DNA from: an uncultured Nannocystaceae bacterium
GTDB taxonomy: Bacteria > Myxococcota_A > Polyangia > Nannocystales > Nannocystaceae
Assembly: GCA_938084085.1 (NCBI GenBank)
Contig: CALKDV010000088.1
Span: 1-6,033, forward strand
Direction: 5' to 3'
Length of the DNA: 6,033 bases
Shown: positions 1-5,243 of the stretch, in pieces
Position numbering within the stretch: position 1 is the first letter of the stretch
Layout of the letters: each line of letters begins with the position of its first letter
Program-made: the position numbers and the translations under genes
Notes under the pieces: generated by a model
Told to the model about the DNA's origin: nothing
Database searches by the model: none
The model's input: the letters and a program-made list of their open reading frames with translations, nothing else

Positions 1-424
1 CAAAATCAATCCCCTGACCTGCCTCGATGCGCTGATCGACGGTCGTGCTGCTCGTGCCGGCCAATACCGTGGAGCGAAGATGATCACGAAGCTCAGGAGA
101 CAACCCCGCTCCAGGCTCAAGGATGTTGACCACCAAGAGCCCGAGAGAGATCGCGACGGCGGTGGTCCCAAGATACAAGAAAACGGTTTTGCCGCCGATC
201 CGCGCGAGCTTGGACGCGTCTCGCAGACTCGCGACGCCCGCCACCAGGGAGAACAACACCAAGGGCACCGCGATCATCTGAAGCAGGTTTAAGAACAGAT
301 CGCCGAGGGGCTTCACGAAGATGAGGACATGTTCGTGCGCCCCGAGGATCGCGCTGACGTAGCCGTACGCGACCCCCAAAACGAGCGCGAGTAAGATCCA
401 AATGTGAAGCGGGAGCTTTCGCAT
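1..424 (-). CDS. SDF-family dicarboxylate/amino acid:cation symporter, N-terminal part
   Basis: N-terminal 141 residues of a secondary transporter that runs off the left edge. The translation begins MRKLPLHIWILLALVLGVAYG and contains KPLGDLFLNLLQMIAVPLV (38-56), SLVAGVASL (59-67) and ARIGGKT (74-80), the conserved N-terminal block of the sodium:dicarboxylate symporter family (GltP/DctA/GltPh type). Three hydrophobic segments lie near residues 6-26, 42-66 and 82-102. Known members import glutamate, aspartate, C4-dicarboxylates or neutral amino acids across the inner membrane with Na+ or H+. The substrate-binding HP1/HP2 hairpins lie outside the window, so the substrate cannot be read. It follows the fold-III PLP gene on the same strand after about 75 bp and could share its transcript. 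The ATG at 424 matches the usual family N-terminus. An in-frame GTG at 448 would add eight residues. Family call sure; substrate unknown. Confidence 0.93.
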   Translation of the reverse strand, partial: MRKLPLHIWILLALVLGVAYGYVSAILGAHEHVLIFVKPLGDLFLNLLQMIAVPLVLFSLVAGVASLRDASKLARIGGKTVFLYLGTTAVAISLGLLVVNILEPGAGLSPELRDHLRSTVLAGTSSTTVDQRIEAGQGIDF

Positions 425-431
425 CGCTCGC

Positions 432-437
432 AGAGTA
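432..437 (-). promoter_or_regulatory. possible -10 box (TACTCT) 7 nt before the symporter ATG
   Basis: The minus strand reads TACTCT followed by 7 nt and the ATG at 424. A TANNNT box at this distance would place the transcription start at about the A of the start codon (leaderless mRNA). No -35 element is convincing. It is one of four such placements in the window. A six-base degenerate match is weak alone. Confidence 0.25.
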
Positions 438-444
438 TCAAGAC

Positions 445-452
445 TCACCTCC
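445..452 (-). promoter_or_regulatory. strong Shine-Dalgarno-like GGAGGTGA, ambiguous start of the symporter
   Basis: The minus strand reads GGAGGTGA here, an excellent anti-SD match. It lies 20 nt before the family-typical ATG at 424, which is too far for normal use. It also overlaps the alternative in-frame GTG (448-446), which is too close. It is therefore either fortuitous, or it serves an unannotated start between them; the only in-frame near-start codon there is a CTG. The symporter start is not settled by this site. Confidence 0.4.
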
Positions 453-499
453 GTGGGGCGAGCACGGAGCGCCGATTCCTCGACCTCGCCGCCAGGCCT

Positions 500-1810
500 C
501 TAGACCGATCCCTCGCGGGGTTGCTCCCAGTCGAGCGCGACGCCTCGTGGCGTCTCCGCGGGCCGCAGCGTCTCGAGCGAGCCCGTCGAGGTCGCACCGA
601 GCACCACGGGCTGACTCCGGCTGCAATGCCGGGACCACATACTCAGGGTGTACGCGCCCACGTCCCGCGCGCAGATGATATCGCCCGGTTCAAGCTCCGG
701 GAGCATCACGTCGCGCCCGACAAAATCTCCACCAAAGCACAGGGGACCCGCCATGGCGTACGCGCGAGGGGATCCGGTCTTGGGCCTGCCCTTCGAATCG
801 AACGCCGCGAACTCATGGGACCAGTCGCGCGGGTTGTAGACCGGGCGCATCAAAAAATCTGCGCCAAAGTGAACCACGGCCATCGCAGTACCACCATAGC
901 GCTTCACGTACTCCACCCGGCTCGCCGCGACGCCACAGTTCGCATGGATCGCGCGCCCAAACTCCGTGATGATGCGATACCTCCCGGACATGAGCGTGGG
1001 GCAGGCGCCACGGAGCGCGTCTGCGTAGGCCGTCACGCACGGTGGCGTCATCGTCGTATCGTAGGCGACCGGCAAGCCTCCTCCGATGTCCACGTCGACA
1101 ATCTGCCCAGGGCGACGCGCCTCGATGGTCGCGATGAGCCCCTCAATTCGCTCGGCCGCCGCGATGAGCTGCGCGACCGTACAGCCTTGCGAGCCGACGT
1201 GCACGTGCACTCCCGTGAGCCACGGCCACCGCTCAAACGCCTCCACGATCGCCCTTTGTGCCTCCTCAAGCGGCACACCAAACTTGGACACCCGGCCGCC
1301 GACACTGGTGGCGGCGATCGCCCCCTCCCCCACCATGGGATTAATTCGGAGCCCGACACGGGCCCTGAGCGCGCCCCGATCTGGCTGCTCAAGCAGCGCG
1401 CCGATCCTCTCGAGCTCATCGAAATTATCCGCGTTGAGGACGACGCCGAGTTCCAGCGCCTCCGCCAAGTCACGACGCGTCTTTGCGGGTGAATCAAACA
1501 CGATTCGGTCGGGGGAGCAGCCCGCACGCAGCGAGATCGCGACCTCCTCCATGGAGGCGCACTCCAAGCCAGCGCCCCGTTCGACGAGGCGCCTTAAAAT
1601 CGCGACCACCGGATTCGCCTTCACCGCCACGGCATGCAAGGATTCCGAGGCGAAGGCCCCCATGAGCGCCCCAAGCTTCCCCTCCATTAACGACAAATCA
1701 TGAATCAAGAGCCAGTCATGGCGATCTAAAAATCCCTGGGCCAGCGCATCTCGGAGATGCTCGCCACAGTCGTCTGTAGACAGTCGCCGCACCCACGCAG
1801 CGTCGGTCAT
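500..1810 (-). CDS. fold-type III PLP-dependent decarboxylase-like enzyme (LysA/ODC superfamily, atypical)
   Basis: A 436-aa alanine-racemase-fold PLP enzyme related to diaminopimelate and ornithine decarboxylases; normal length for the group (about 400-450). Visible motifs are AVKANP with the PLP-binding Lys64, SKFG (175-178), HVHVGSQG (202-209), the glycine loop DIGGGLP (241-247), EFGR (283-286) in place of the usual EPGR phosphate loop, GPLCFGGD (355-362) with the catalytic-type Cys358, and DVGAY (383-387) near the end of the C-terminal beta domain. The residue after the Cys is Phe359, where DAP decarboxylase has Glu (CESxD) and ODC has Asp (CDGxD). That acid contacts the distal end of the substrate, so a different substrate is inferred. 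It may belong to the uncharacterised Y4yA-like branch; I cannot verify this. Its ATG overlaps the stop of the upstream PLP gene (ATGA), with GGAG 7 nt ahead. Superfamily sure; substrate unknown. Confidence 0.93.
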   Translation of the reverse strand: MTDAAWVRRLSTDDCGEHLRDALAQGFLDRHDWLLIHDLSLMEGKLGALMGAFASESLHAVAVKANPVVAILRRLVERGAGLECASMEEVAISLRAGCSPDRIVFDSPAKTRRDLAEALELGVVLNADNFDELERIGALLEQPDRGALRARVGLRINPMVGEGAIAATSVGGRVSKFGVPLEEAQRAIVEAFERWPWLTGVHVHVGSQGCTVAQLIAAAERIEGLIATIEARRPGQIVDVDIGGGLPVAYDTTMTPPCVTAYADALRGACPTLMSGRYRIITEFGRAIHANCGVAASRVEYVKRYGGTAMAVVHFGADFLMRPVYNPRDWSHEFAAFDSKGRPKTGSPRAYAMAGPLCFGGDFVGRDVMLPELEPGDIICARDVGAYTLSMWSRHCSRSQPVVLGATSTGSLETLRPAETPRGVALDWEQPREGSV

Positions 1811-3432
1811 TGGTCGGCTCCGAGCGCGTCCATCTTCAATGTCTGCGCGAGCACAGTGTAGTTCTGCGCCAAGAACTCAAGCTTGCGGCGCAGCATCTTA
1901 AATCGGCGCTCCAAGTCGTCGATCCGCGCCTCAAGGGTCGCTCCAAGCCGCGCATCCTCCGTGAGCTGGACGACGAACGGTCCGCCAAGCGCCACGCGGA
2001 GCACGGCGAGATCGCGACGCTTGCCGGTGACCACCGGCTGTCCAAGGTGGAACCGCGCCCCGAGCACTTCGCGAAGCGAGTCAGAGGCATCCTCCCAGCA
2101 TCCTTCGAGATCGCGGTTCATCCACGCGAAGATGTCGCGCAGCGGCTCAACGCCGAAATGTTTTTCGTCGCCGCCGGGCCGCAGATAGAACGAGAAAACT
2201 GTTTTCTTCGACTCCAAGAGCGGCGTCGATCCGTCGTCGTCCACTGGCGGGTCCGCCGGCTCCAAGCTGATGTGCTCCGAATTCGCCAACGCGGCGGGGA
2301 CGATGCGCTCGAACGCCCGCAGCACGCAATAGCGATCCGAAGAGTCGGCGGCGTAGTACGCCTTGATCTCCGCGAGCGCGGCGTGCCACCTCAAGATGAG
2401 CCCGAGGTTCGGGTGATTGGACAAGCTCGCGCGCCCCTCATCCCACTCCGTCGGCAGTTCACCTGCGGTGAAGTACCCGCGATATCCCTCGGGGAGATTC
2501 CCGATATCTTCATCCGGCGACGCGAAATTTTGAGGCACGAACAGCGCCCCGGAAAATGGTGGGCCTCCGTAAAACTTGGAGCCCGTGAACAGCACGAGCC
2601 AGCCCTCCTCCATGGCCGCTCGTAGTCCGCGTCGGCTGATACGCCCTTGCGCCGCGTCGATCATGACCACCACGTCGTCGGGGTACTGGGCTTGAATCCC
2701 GCGAACGCATCCGAGAGAGGGGGCGTGCGCGCCAGTCTTGGAGTGAGCCACAATATGCACCATGACCCGCTCCCCGCGCGTGACCGCCTGGGCCACCATG
2801 GCGCGGCACTGGGCGTCGAGCTCGGCCTCCGGGCGCATCTTCCCCCGGTCGTCTCTGAGATCGATTGTCTCCACGTGCACGCGCTCGCTGAGCACGTCAT
2901 TCACGGGCTCCCCAGCGGTACTGTTCGCCCCCCGCGGGGTCTGGTCGTCAAAGTGCCGGCCCGCCGCTGCGTCCGTGGTGCCGCTCCCGACCTCCGCAGG
3001 CCCCGAGACAATATTGCAGAGCGGCCGCTCGTCGTCGCGAAGCGCCAGCGACACCCCGAGCATCTCGGCGTCAGTCCCCGACGGCGTGAGAATCACTTGG
3101 GCCCCCGGCACCTGGTCGAGCGACAGCTCGTGCGCCAATTCCACGCGGATATCTCGCATCATCTCGTGAGACACGGCGACGAGATCGTCCTCGTTCAAGG
3201 CACGCAACAACACCTCGCGTGCATCTTCCACCGCTTGGATCGCCCGAGGTGAGGGAGACGACGCCGTACACGAGCCCACCGCGAGGACATCCCTCGGTTC
3301 CGGCGCGCAGCCGTACTTGTTAAGTCCGGAGATCGGATGCAGGCTCATGCGACCGTCGCCGCCGGCGACGAGCAACGAGCGCGAAGGCATCTTGAGGAGA
3401 TCCCGTTCGTGTTGGAGGAAGTTTGGGCCCAT
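1807..3432 (-). CDS. fold-type I PLP-dependent enzyme, aminotransferase class-V-like, uncharacterised
   Basis: A 541-aa protein from the ATG at 3432. The class-V core is visible: PSGTDAE (118-124) as the cofactor-phosphate loop, a GSGT stretch (149-152), AHSKTGAHAPS (229-239), VVMIDAAQ with Asp259 expected to pair with the pyridine nitrogen, and FTGSKFYGGPPFSGALFVP with Lys286 as the likely Schiff-base lysine. Class-V relatives include serine-pyruvate aminotransferases, kynureninases and cysteine desulfurases; I cannot place it in one. It is longer than the usual 380-450 aa. The N-terminus (MSLHPISGLNKYGCAPEPR, 29-47) forms a distinctive block, and residues about 495-525 (LEARIDDLERRFKMLRRKLE) look like a charged coiled coil. 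The reading frame opens at 3576, but residues before 3432 have no family character, and GGTGA 8 nt before 3432 favours this ATG. A GTG at 3444 is the alternative. It is first in the leftward block and coupled to the fold-III enzyme, so a two-step pathway is inferred. Confidence 0.88.
   Translation of the reverse strand: MGPNFLQHERDLLKMPSRSLLVAGGDGRMSLHPISGLNKYGCAPEPRDVLAVGSCTASSPSPRAIQAVEDAREVLLRALNEDDLVAVSHEMMRDIRVELAHELSLDQVPGAQVILTPSGTDAEMLGVSLALRDDERPLCNIVSGPAEVGSGTTDAAAGRHFDDQTPRGANSTAGEPVNDVLSERVHVETIDLRDDRGKMRPEAELDAQCRAMVAQAVTRGERVMVHIVAHSKTGAHAPSLGCVRGIQAQYPDDVVVMIDAAQGRISRRGLRAAMEEGWLVLFTGSKFYGGPPFSGALFVPQNFASPDEDIGNLPEGYRGYFTAGELPTEWDEGRASLSNHPNLGLILRWHAALAEIKAYYAADSSDRYCVLRAFERIVPAALANSEHISLEPADPPVDDDGSTPLLESKKTVFSFYLRPGGDEKHFGVEPLRDIFAWMNRDLEGCWEDASDSLREVLGARFHLGQPVVTGKRRDLAVLRVALGGPFVVQLTEDARLGATLEARIDDLERRFKMLRRKLEFLAQNYTVLAQTLKMDALGADQ
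1818..1821 (-). promoter_or_regulatory. ribosome binding site of the fold-III PLP gene
   Basis: The minus strand reads GGAG, then a 7-nt spacer, then the ATG at 1810. The site lies inside the last codons of the upstream PLP gene and supports the ATGA-overlap start, implying translational coupling. Confidence 0.65.
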
Positions 3433-3440
3433 AAATGTGT

Positions 3441-3445
3441 TCACC
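3441..3445 (-). promoter_or_regulatory. ribosome binding site selecting the ATG at 3432
   Basis: The minus strand reads GGTGA, an 8-nt spacer, then ATG at 3432. No comparable site precedes the upstream in-frame starts at 3444 (GTG) or 3576 (ATG), so this site decides the start of the fold-I PLP gene. Confidence 0.5.
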
Positions 3446-3569
3446 GGGGAACGTGGTGCGTGGTCGGGGAATGCGCGCGTTTCGAGGCTCACCCAACCCG
3501 CCTGCGATCTACTACCACCCCGCCCGTGGTCGCCAAACAACGTCCATCCGACGAATCGGTGCAGAACGA

Positions 3570-3608
3570 CACGCAACGTCCCCTATGGGCAACCGGTGCG
3601 GTTGCGTG
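3570..3608. repeat. long inverted repeat CACGCAAC / GTTGCGTG
   Basis: Perfect 8-bp arms at 3570-3577 and 3601-3608 are separated by 23 bp. They enclose and partly compete with the tight hairpin at 3589-3605. The repeat sits between two divergent transcription units, where an operator for a dimeric regulator would be expected. Function is inferred from position only. Confidence 0.45.
3589..3605. repeat. perfect 7-bp hairpin GCAACCG-GTG-CGGTTGC
   Basis: The two 7-nt arms are exact reverse complements around a GTG loop. No T tract follows on either strand, so an intrinsic terminator is unlikely. It could be an operator half-site pair or an RNA hairpin in a long leader. Immediately downstream, 3608-3621 is another near-palindrome (GATTTGCGCGAATC). 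Confidence 0.5.
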
Positions 3609-3745
3609 ATTTGCGCGAATCGCCAACGCCGTGGAGGCTTTCCGCCGGCGCCCCTGCCACGCAAGCTTCCATTTCCCCCGGTGGTTCCCTCATGACGGAT
3701 GGCCACGAGGACGGTCATTTTTTTGGGTAGGTGTGGGCATGGGGC

Positions 3746-3751
3746 TAACGT
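3746..3751 (+). promoter_or_regulatory. possible -10 box (TAACGT) of the barrel-protein gene
   Basis: TAACGT lies 7 nt before the ATG at 3759. TTGGGT sits 17 bp upstream (3723-3728), a weak -35 candidate. If used, transcription would start at or next to the ATG. The GGAG at 3755-3758 directly abuts the ATG and is too close to act as a normal ribosome binding site, which is consistent with a leaderless start. Confidence 0.3.
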
Positions 3752-3758
3752 TTTGGAG

Positions 3759-4421
3759 ATGTTCACCTCTACCCCACGACGCCGCTGGGCCACGGTCGCC
3801 GCTGCTGTGATCTCGCTCGGTGCGATTTACGTGCTGGCAGCGACTCCCGCCAAGGCCCACGCGCGCCAGCAAGCGCCGGAGCAAGCGCCGGAGCAAGCGC
3901 CAGAGCAAGCGCCGGAGCAAGCGCCGGATGCCACCCCCAGCGAGCTCCCGGTGTCGGATGCTCCAGGGACAGTCCGGTGGACCGTCAACGCTGGGCTCGG
4001 GCCAACGGTAGGATTTAACGGCACCGCCTTCGGCCGGCTTATCATGGACGGACATTATCGGCTCTTCGGGGCCGATGTCGGCCCCGGCATCGGACCCATG
4101 CTCCATGTGTTGTTCGGGAAGAACCGCTCGGGGCTCCAAGTCGGACCCTCTTTTGTTTGGGAGCTATTCTTGGCGGACCCGAACAATATTCGCCTCTACG
4201 TGGGACCCTTGGTCGCCACGGGTTATGGCATGGAGCGCTACGACAACGTCATCGTCAGTTTCCGCCACTACTGGTTCTTGACGGTTGGTGCCCAAGCTCG
4301 CGCCATGTTCACCGACCGTATCGGCGCGTTTGTTCGGCCAGCGAACTTCGACATCTCCGCCGGGACTGGCGGCGCCCAAGGTGCCTGGTCCTTCGCCGCC
4401 GGCGTGTCCATCGACTTTTAG
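3759..4421 (+). CDS. exported, probable outer-membrane beta-barrel protein with QAPE repeats
   Basis: A 220-aa protein. Residues 1-35 form a Sec signal peptide: basic RRR at 7-9, hydrophobic core about 11-28, and cleavage near AKA (31-33) or AHA (33-35). Residues 38-57 are five tandem four-residue units, QAP(E/D), an extended Pro-rich acidic linker. Residues about 72-220 look like a small transmembrane beta barrel: alternating hydrophobic strands rich in Gly and aromatics (for example WTVNAGLGPTVGF, GLQVGPSFVWELFL, IRLYVGPLVATGYG, WFLTVGAQARAMF) and a final SFAAGVSIDF ending in Phe, the usual C-terminal signal for the Bam machinery. I recognise no specific family. The frame opens at 3699, but the ATG at 3759 begins a proper signal peptide and is preferred. 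It stands alone, divergent from the PLP block and convergent with the SRAP gene. Confidence 0.82.
   Translation: MFTSTPRRRWATVAAAVISLGAIYVLAATPAKAHARQQAPEQAPEQAPEQAPEQAPDATPSELPVSDAPGTVRWTVNAGLGPTVGFNGTAFGRLIMDGHYRLFGADVGPGIGPMLHVLFGKNRSGLQVGPSFVWELFLADPNNIRLYVGPLVATGYGMERYDNVIVSFRHYWFLTVGAQARAMFTDRIGAFVRPANFDISAGTGGAQGAWSFAAGVSIDF
3870..3929 (+). repeat. five tandem 12-bp repeats (CAAGCGCCGGAG)
   Basis: Five head-to-tail copies of a 12-bp unit lie inside the barrel-protein gene. Copies 1, 2 and 4 are identical, copy 3 has one change (CAAGCGCCAGAG), and copy 5 ends in T (Glu to Asp). Each unit encodes Gln-Ala-Pro-Glu. Because 12 is a multiple of three, copy-number changes would lengthen or shorten the linker without shifting the frame. 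Confidence 0.95.
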
Positions 4422-4449
4422 GGGGTCTTCATCCCGCGATGGCTCCCCG

Positions 4450-4470
4450 GGCTCGACCGAAGGTCGGGCC
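4450..4470. terminator. stem-loop between convergent genes
   Basis: GGCTCGACC-GAA-GGTCGGGCC forms a 9-bp stem with one T-G (wobble) pair and a 3-nt loop. It lies in the 51-bp gap between the stops of the converging barrel-protein and SRAP genes, where a bidirectional terminator is expected. No U tract follows in either direction, so intrinsic termination is uncertain. Confidence 0.4.
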
Positions 4471-4472
4471 GC

Positions 4473-5165
4473 TCACGCGTCGGCGCCCTTCGACTCGACC
4501 GGCCCGAACAATTCAAGCTGGGGTGAATCCTCGCGGGGGTTGAGACACTCGGGGTCGTCATGGGCGGTCGCGTTGATTCGCGTGGAGATCGGCGTCACTT
4601 CGAGCGTTGAAGCCACCCGCGTCAACGTGGCGCGCTCGTAGCTGCCGACGTGCAGCCAATGGTGAGCGTGCTCCCATGAACCAAACATCAAGGGCATGCG
4701 CCCGTGCAGCGGCGCGACCCGCCCGGTGGCCTCACACGTCACGACCACAGCGCACGAGCCCCTCGACGGATCCCGCTCTCCAAGATCGAGGACCGCCCCG
4801 AGCCATGACACCCCGCCCGCGAAGCGCAGGTGGGACGGCGCCGCTCGGCGTCCGGTAGAACGATTCCATTCGACAAATCCGTCCGCCGGAATCAGCGCCC
4901 GCGCCCGCGCTGGCGATCCCAACCACACCGACTCAAGACCCTCCACCCGCGCGTTAATCCGCGTGGCGCCGTCTCGCCCTTGGATCCCCCACACCGCCGC
5001 TGTCATCACGAGTTCACGCCTCCCTCGCACGCACGCGAAGCGTTGCCCAGGCGCGATGTTGAAGCGCCGACGATCGAGAGAACAAAGCGTCTCGTCCATC
5101 ATCAAGCCGAGGCTTTTGGCCACGAGATGTAGCGGAGTTTCGCTGAGTTCGAAGCGACCACACAT
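4473..5165 (-). CDS. yedK: SRAP (YedK/HMCES) abasic-site DNA-protein crosslinking protein
   Basis: A 230-aa SOS-response-associated-peptidase family protein, close to E. coli YedK (222 aa). Family members bind abasic sites in single-stranded DNA and shield them through a covalent thiazolidine link to the N-terminal cysteine. All key positions are visible: Cys2 after the start Met (MCGRF), Asn36 in RRFNIAPGQ, TRINARVE (68-75), Glu99 in PADGFVEW and His154 in PLHGRMP. The start at 5165 is fixed because Cys2 must become the N-terminus after Met removal; the longer frame to 5654 is spurious. Near the C-terminus, QLELF (216-220) matches the bacterial beta-clamp-binding pentapeptide QL(S/D)LF, suggesting recruitment to replication forks. 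It is transcribed divergently from the membrane/YbjQ pair and converges on the barrel gene. Family call near certain; clamp binding is inferred. Confidence 0.96.
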   Translation of the reverse strand: MCGRFELSETPLHLVAKSLGLMMDETLCSLDRRRFNIAPGQRFACVRGRRELVMTAAVWGIQGRDGATRINARVEGLESVWLGSPARARALIPADGFVEWNRSTGRRAAPSHLRFAGGVSWLGAVLDLGERDPSRGSCAVVVTCEATGRVAPLHGRMPLMFGSWEHAHHWLHVGSYERATLTRVASTLEVTPISTRINATAHDDPECLNPREDSPQLELFGPVESKGADA

Positions 5166-5171
5166 CCCTTG

Positions 5172-5177
5172 AGTGTA
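5172..5177 (-). promoter_or_regulatory. possible -10 box (TACACT) of the SRAP gene
   Basis: The minus strand reads TACACT, 6 nt (CAAGGG), then ATG at 5165. TACACT matches the TATAAT consensus at four of six positions. The AAGGG directly abuts the ATG and is too close to be a normal ribosome binding site, so a leaderless start is possible. Confidence 0.35.
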
Positions 5178-5231
5178 CCGCCCCCCTCGCCCAGAGCTGA
5201 TTCCAGCCGCTGCGCTTGTGGACAGCCGTGA

Positions 5232-5237
5232 TAGGAT
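5232..5237 (+). promoter_or_regulatory. TAGGAT: -10 box or Shine-Dalgarno for the membrane-protein gene
   Basis: TAGGAT lies 6 nt before the GTG at 5244. It could be a -10 box giving a leaderless transcript. Alternatively, the AGGA inside it (5233-5236), 7 nt from the GTG, is a well-placed ribosome binding site. The sequence alone does not distinguish them; either reading supports the GTG start. Confidence 0.4.
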
Positions 5238-5243
5238 CTGGCC

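Larger units (their letters stand above)
3433..3758. promoter_or_regulatory. divergent intergenic region with clustered dyads
   Basis: 326 bp between the leftward PLP block and the rightward barrel gene. It must hold the promoters for both directions. No convincing ORF occupies it: the frames that cross it lack family character or Shine-Dalgarno sites. The striking content is a cluster of inverted repeats at 3570-3621. A T7 tract at 3718-3724 lies shortly before the barrel gene. I could not identify a clear -35/-10 pair for the leftward transcript. Confidence 0.55.
5166..5243. promoter_or_regulatory. 78-bp divergent promoter region
   Basis: This short gap separates the SRAP gene (leftward, start 5165) from the membrane-protein gene (rightward, start 5244), so both promoters must lie here or overlap the coding starts. 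Each side has a TANNNT box 6 nt from the start codon. No convincing -35 elements are visible on either strand. Confidence 0.6.

Noticed and set aside
404..1492. Long rightward open frame (362 codons) across the fold-III PLP gene
   Set aside because: Antisense shadow caused by high GC third positions. Its translation is Arg/His-rich with no family motifs, while the opposite strand encodes a complete PLP enzyme.
1810..2625. Rightward open frame of 271 codons opposite the fold-I PLP gene
   Set aside because: Low-complexity Arg-rich translation, no Shine-Dalgarno, and fully covered by a clear PLP-enzyme gene on the other strand.
3433..3576. N-terminal extension of the fold-I PLP enzyme to the ATG at 3576
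   Set aside because: The 48 extra residues are Arg/Gly-rich without family character, and the ATG at 3432 has a correctly spaced GGTGA. An intermediate GTG at 3444 or 3486 cannot be fully excluded.
3691..3724. ATGAC...GTCAT stem followed by seven T: possible intrinsic terminator
   Set aside because: Only five base pairs with an 18-nt unpaired loop, and no gene upstream on the plus strand that would need termination there.
3870..3929. Short-repeat array considered as CRISPR-like
   Set aside because: Units are 12 bp, contiguous without spacers, in frame, and lie inside a secreted-protein gene.
5210..5225. CTG-N10-CAG, a possible LexA box ahead of the SRAP gene
   Set aside because: Only the outer triplets fit. 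The centre is not the AT-rich alternating core of the E. coli site and does not match GC-rich lineages' boxes that I know. SOS control remains possible but is not shown.
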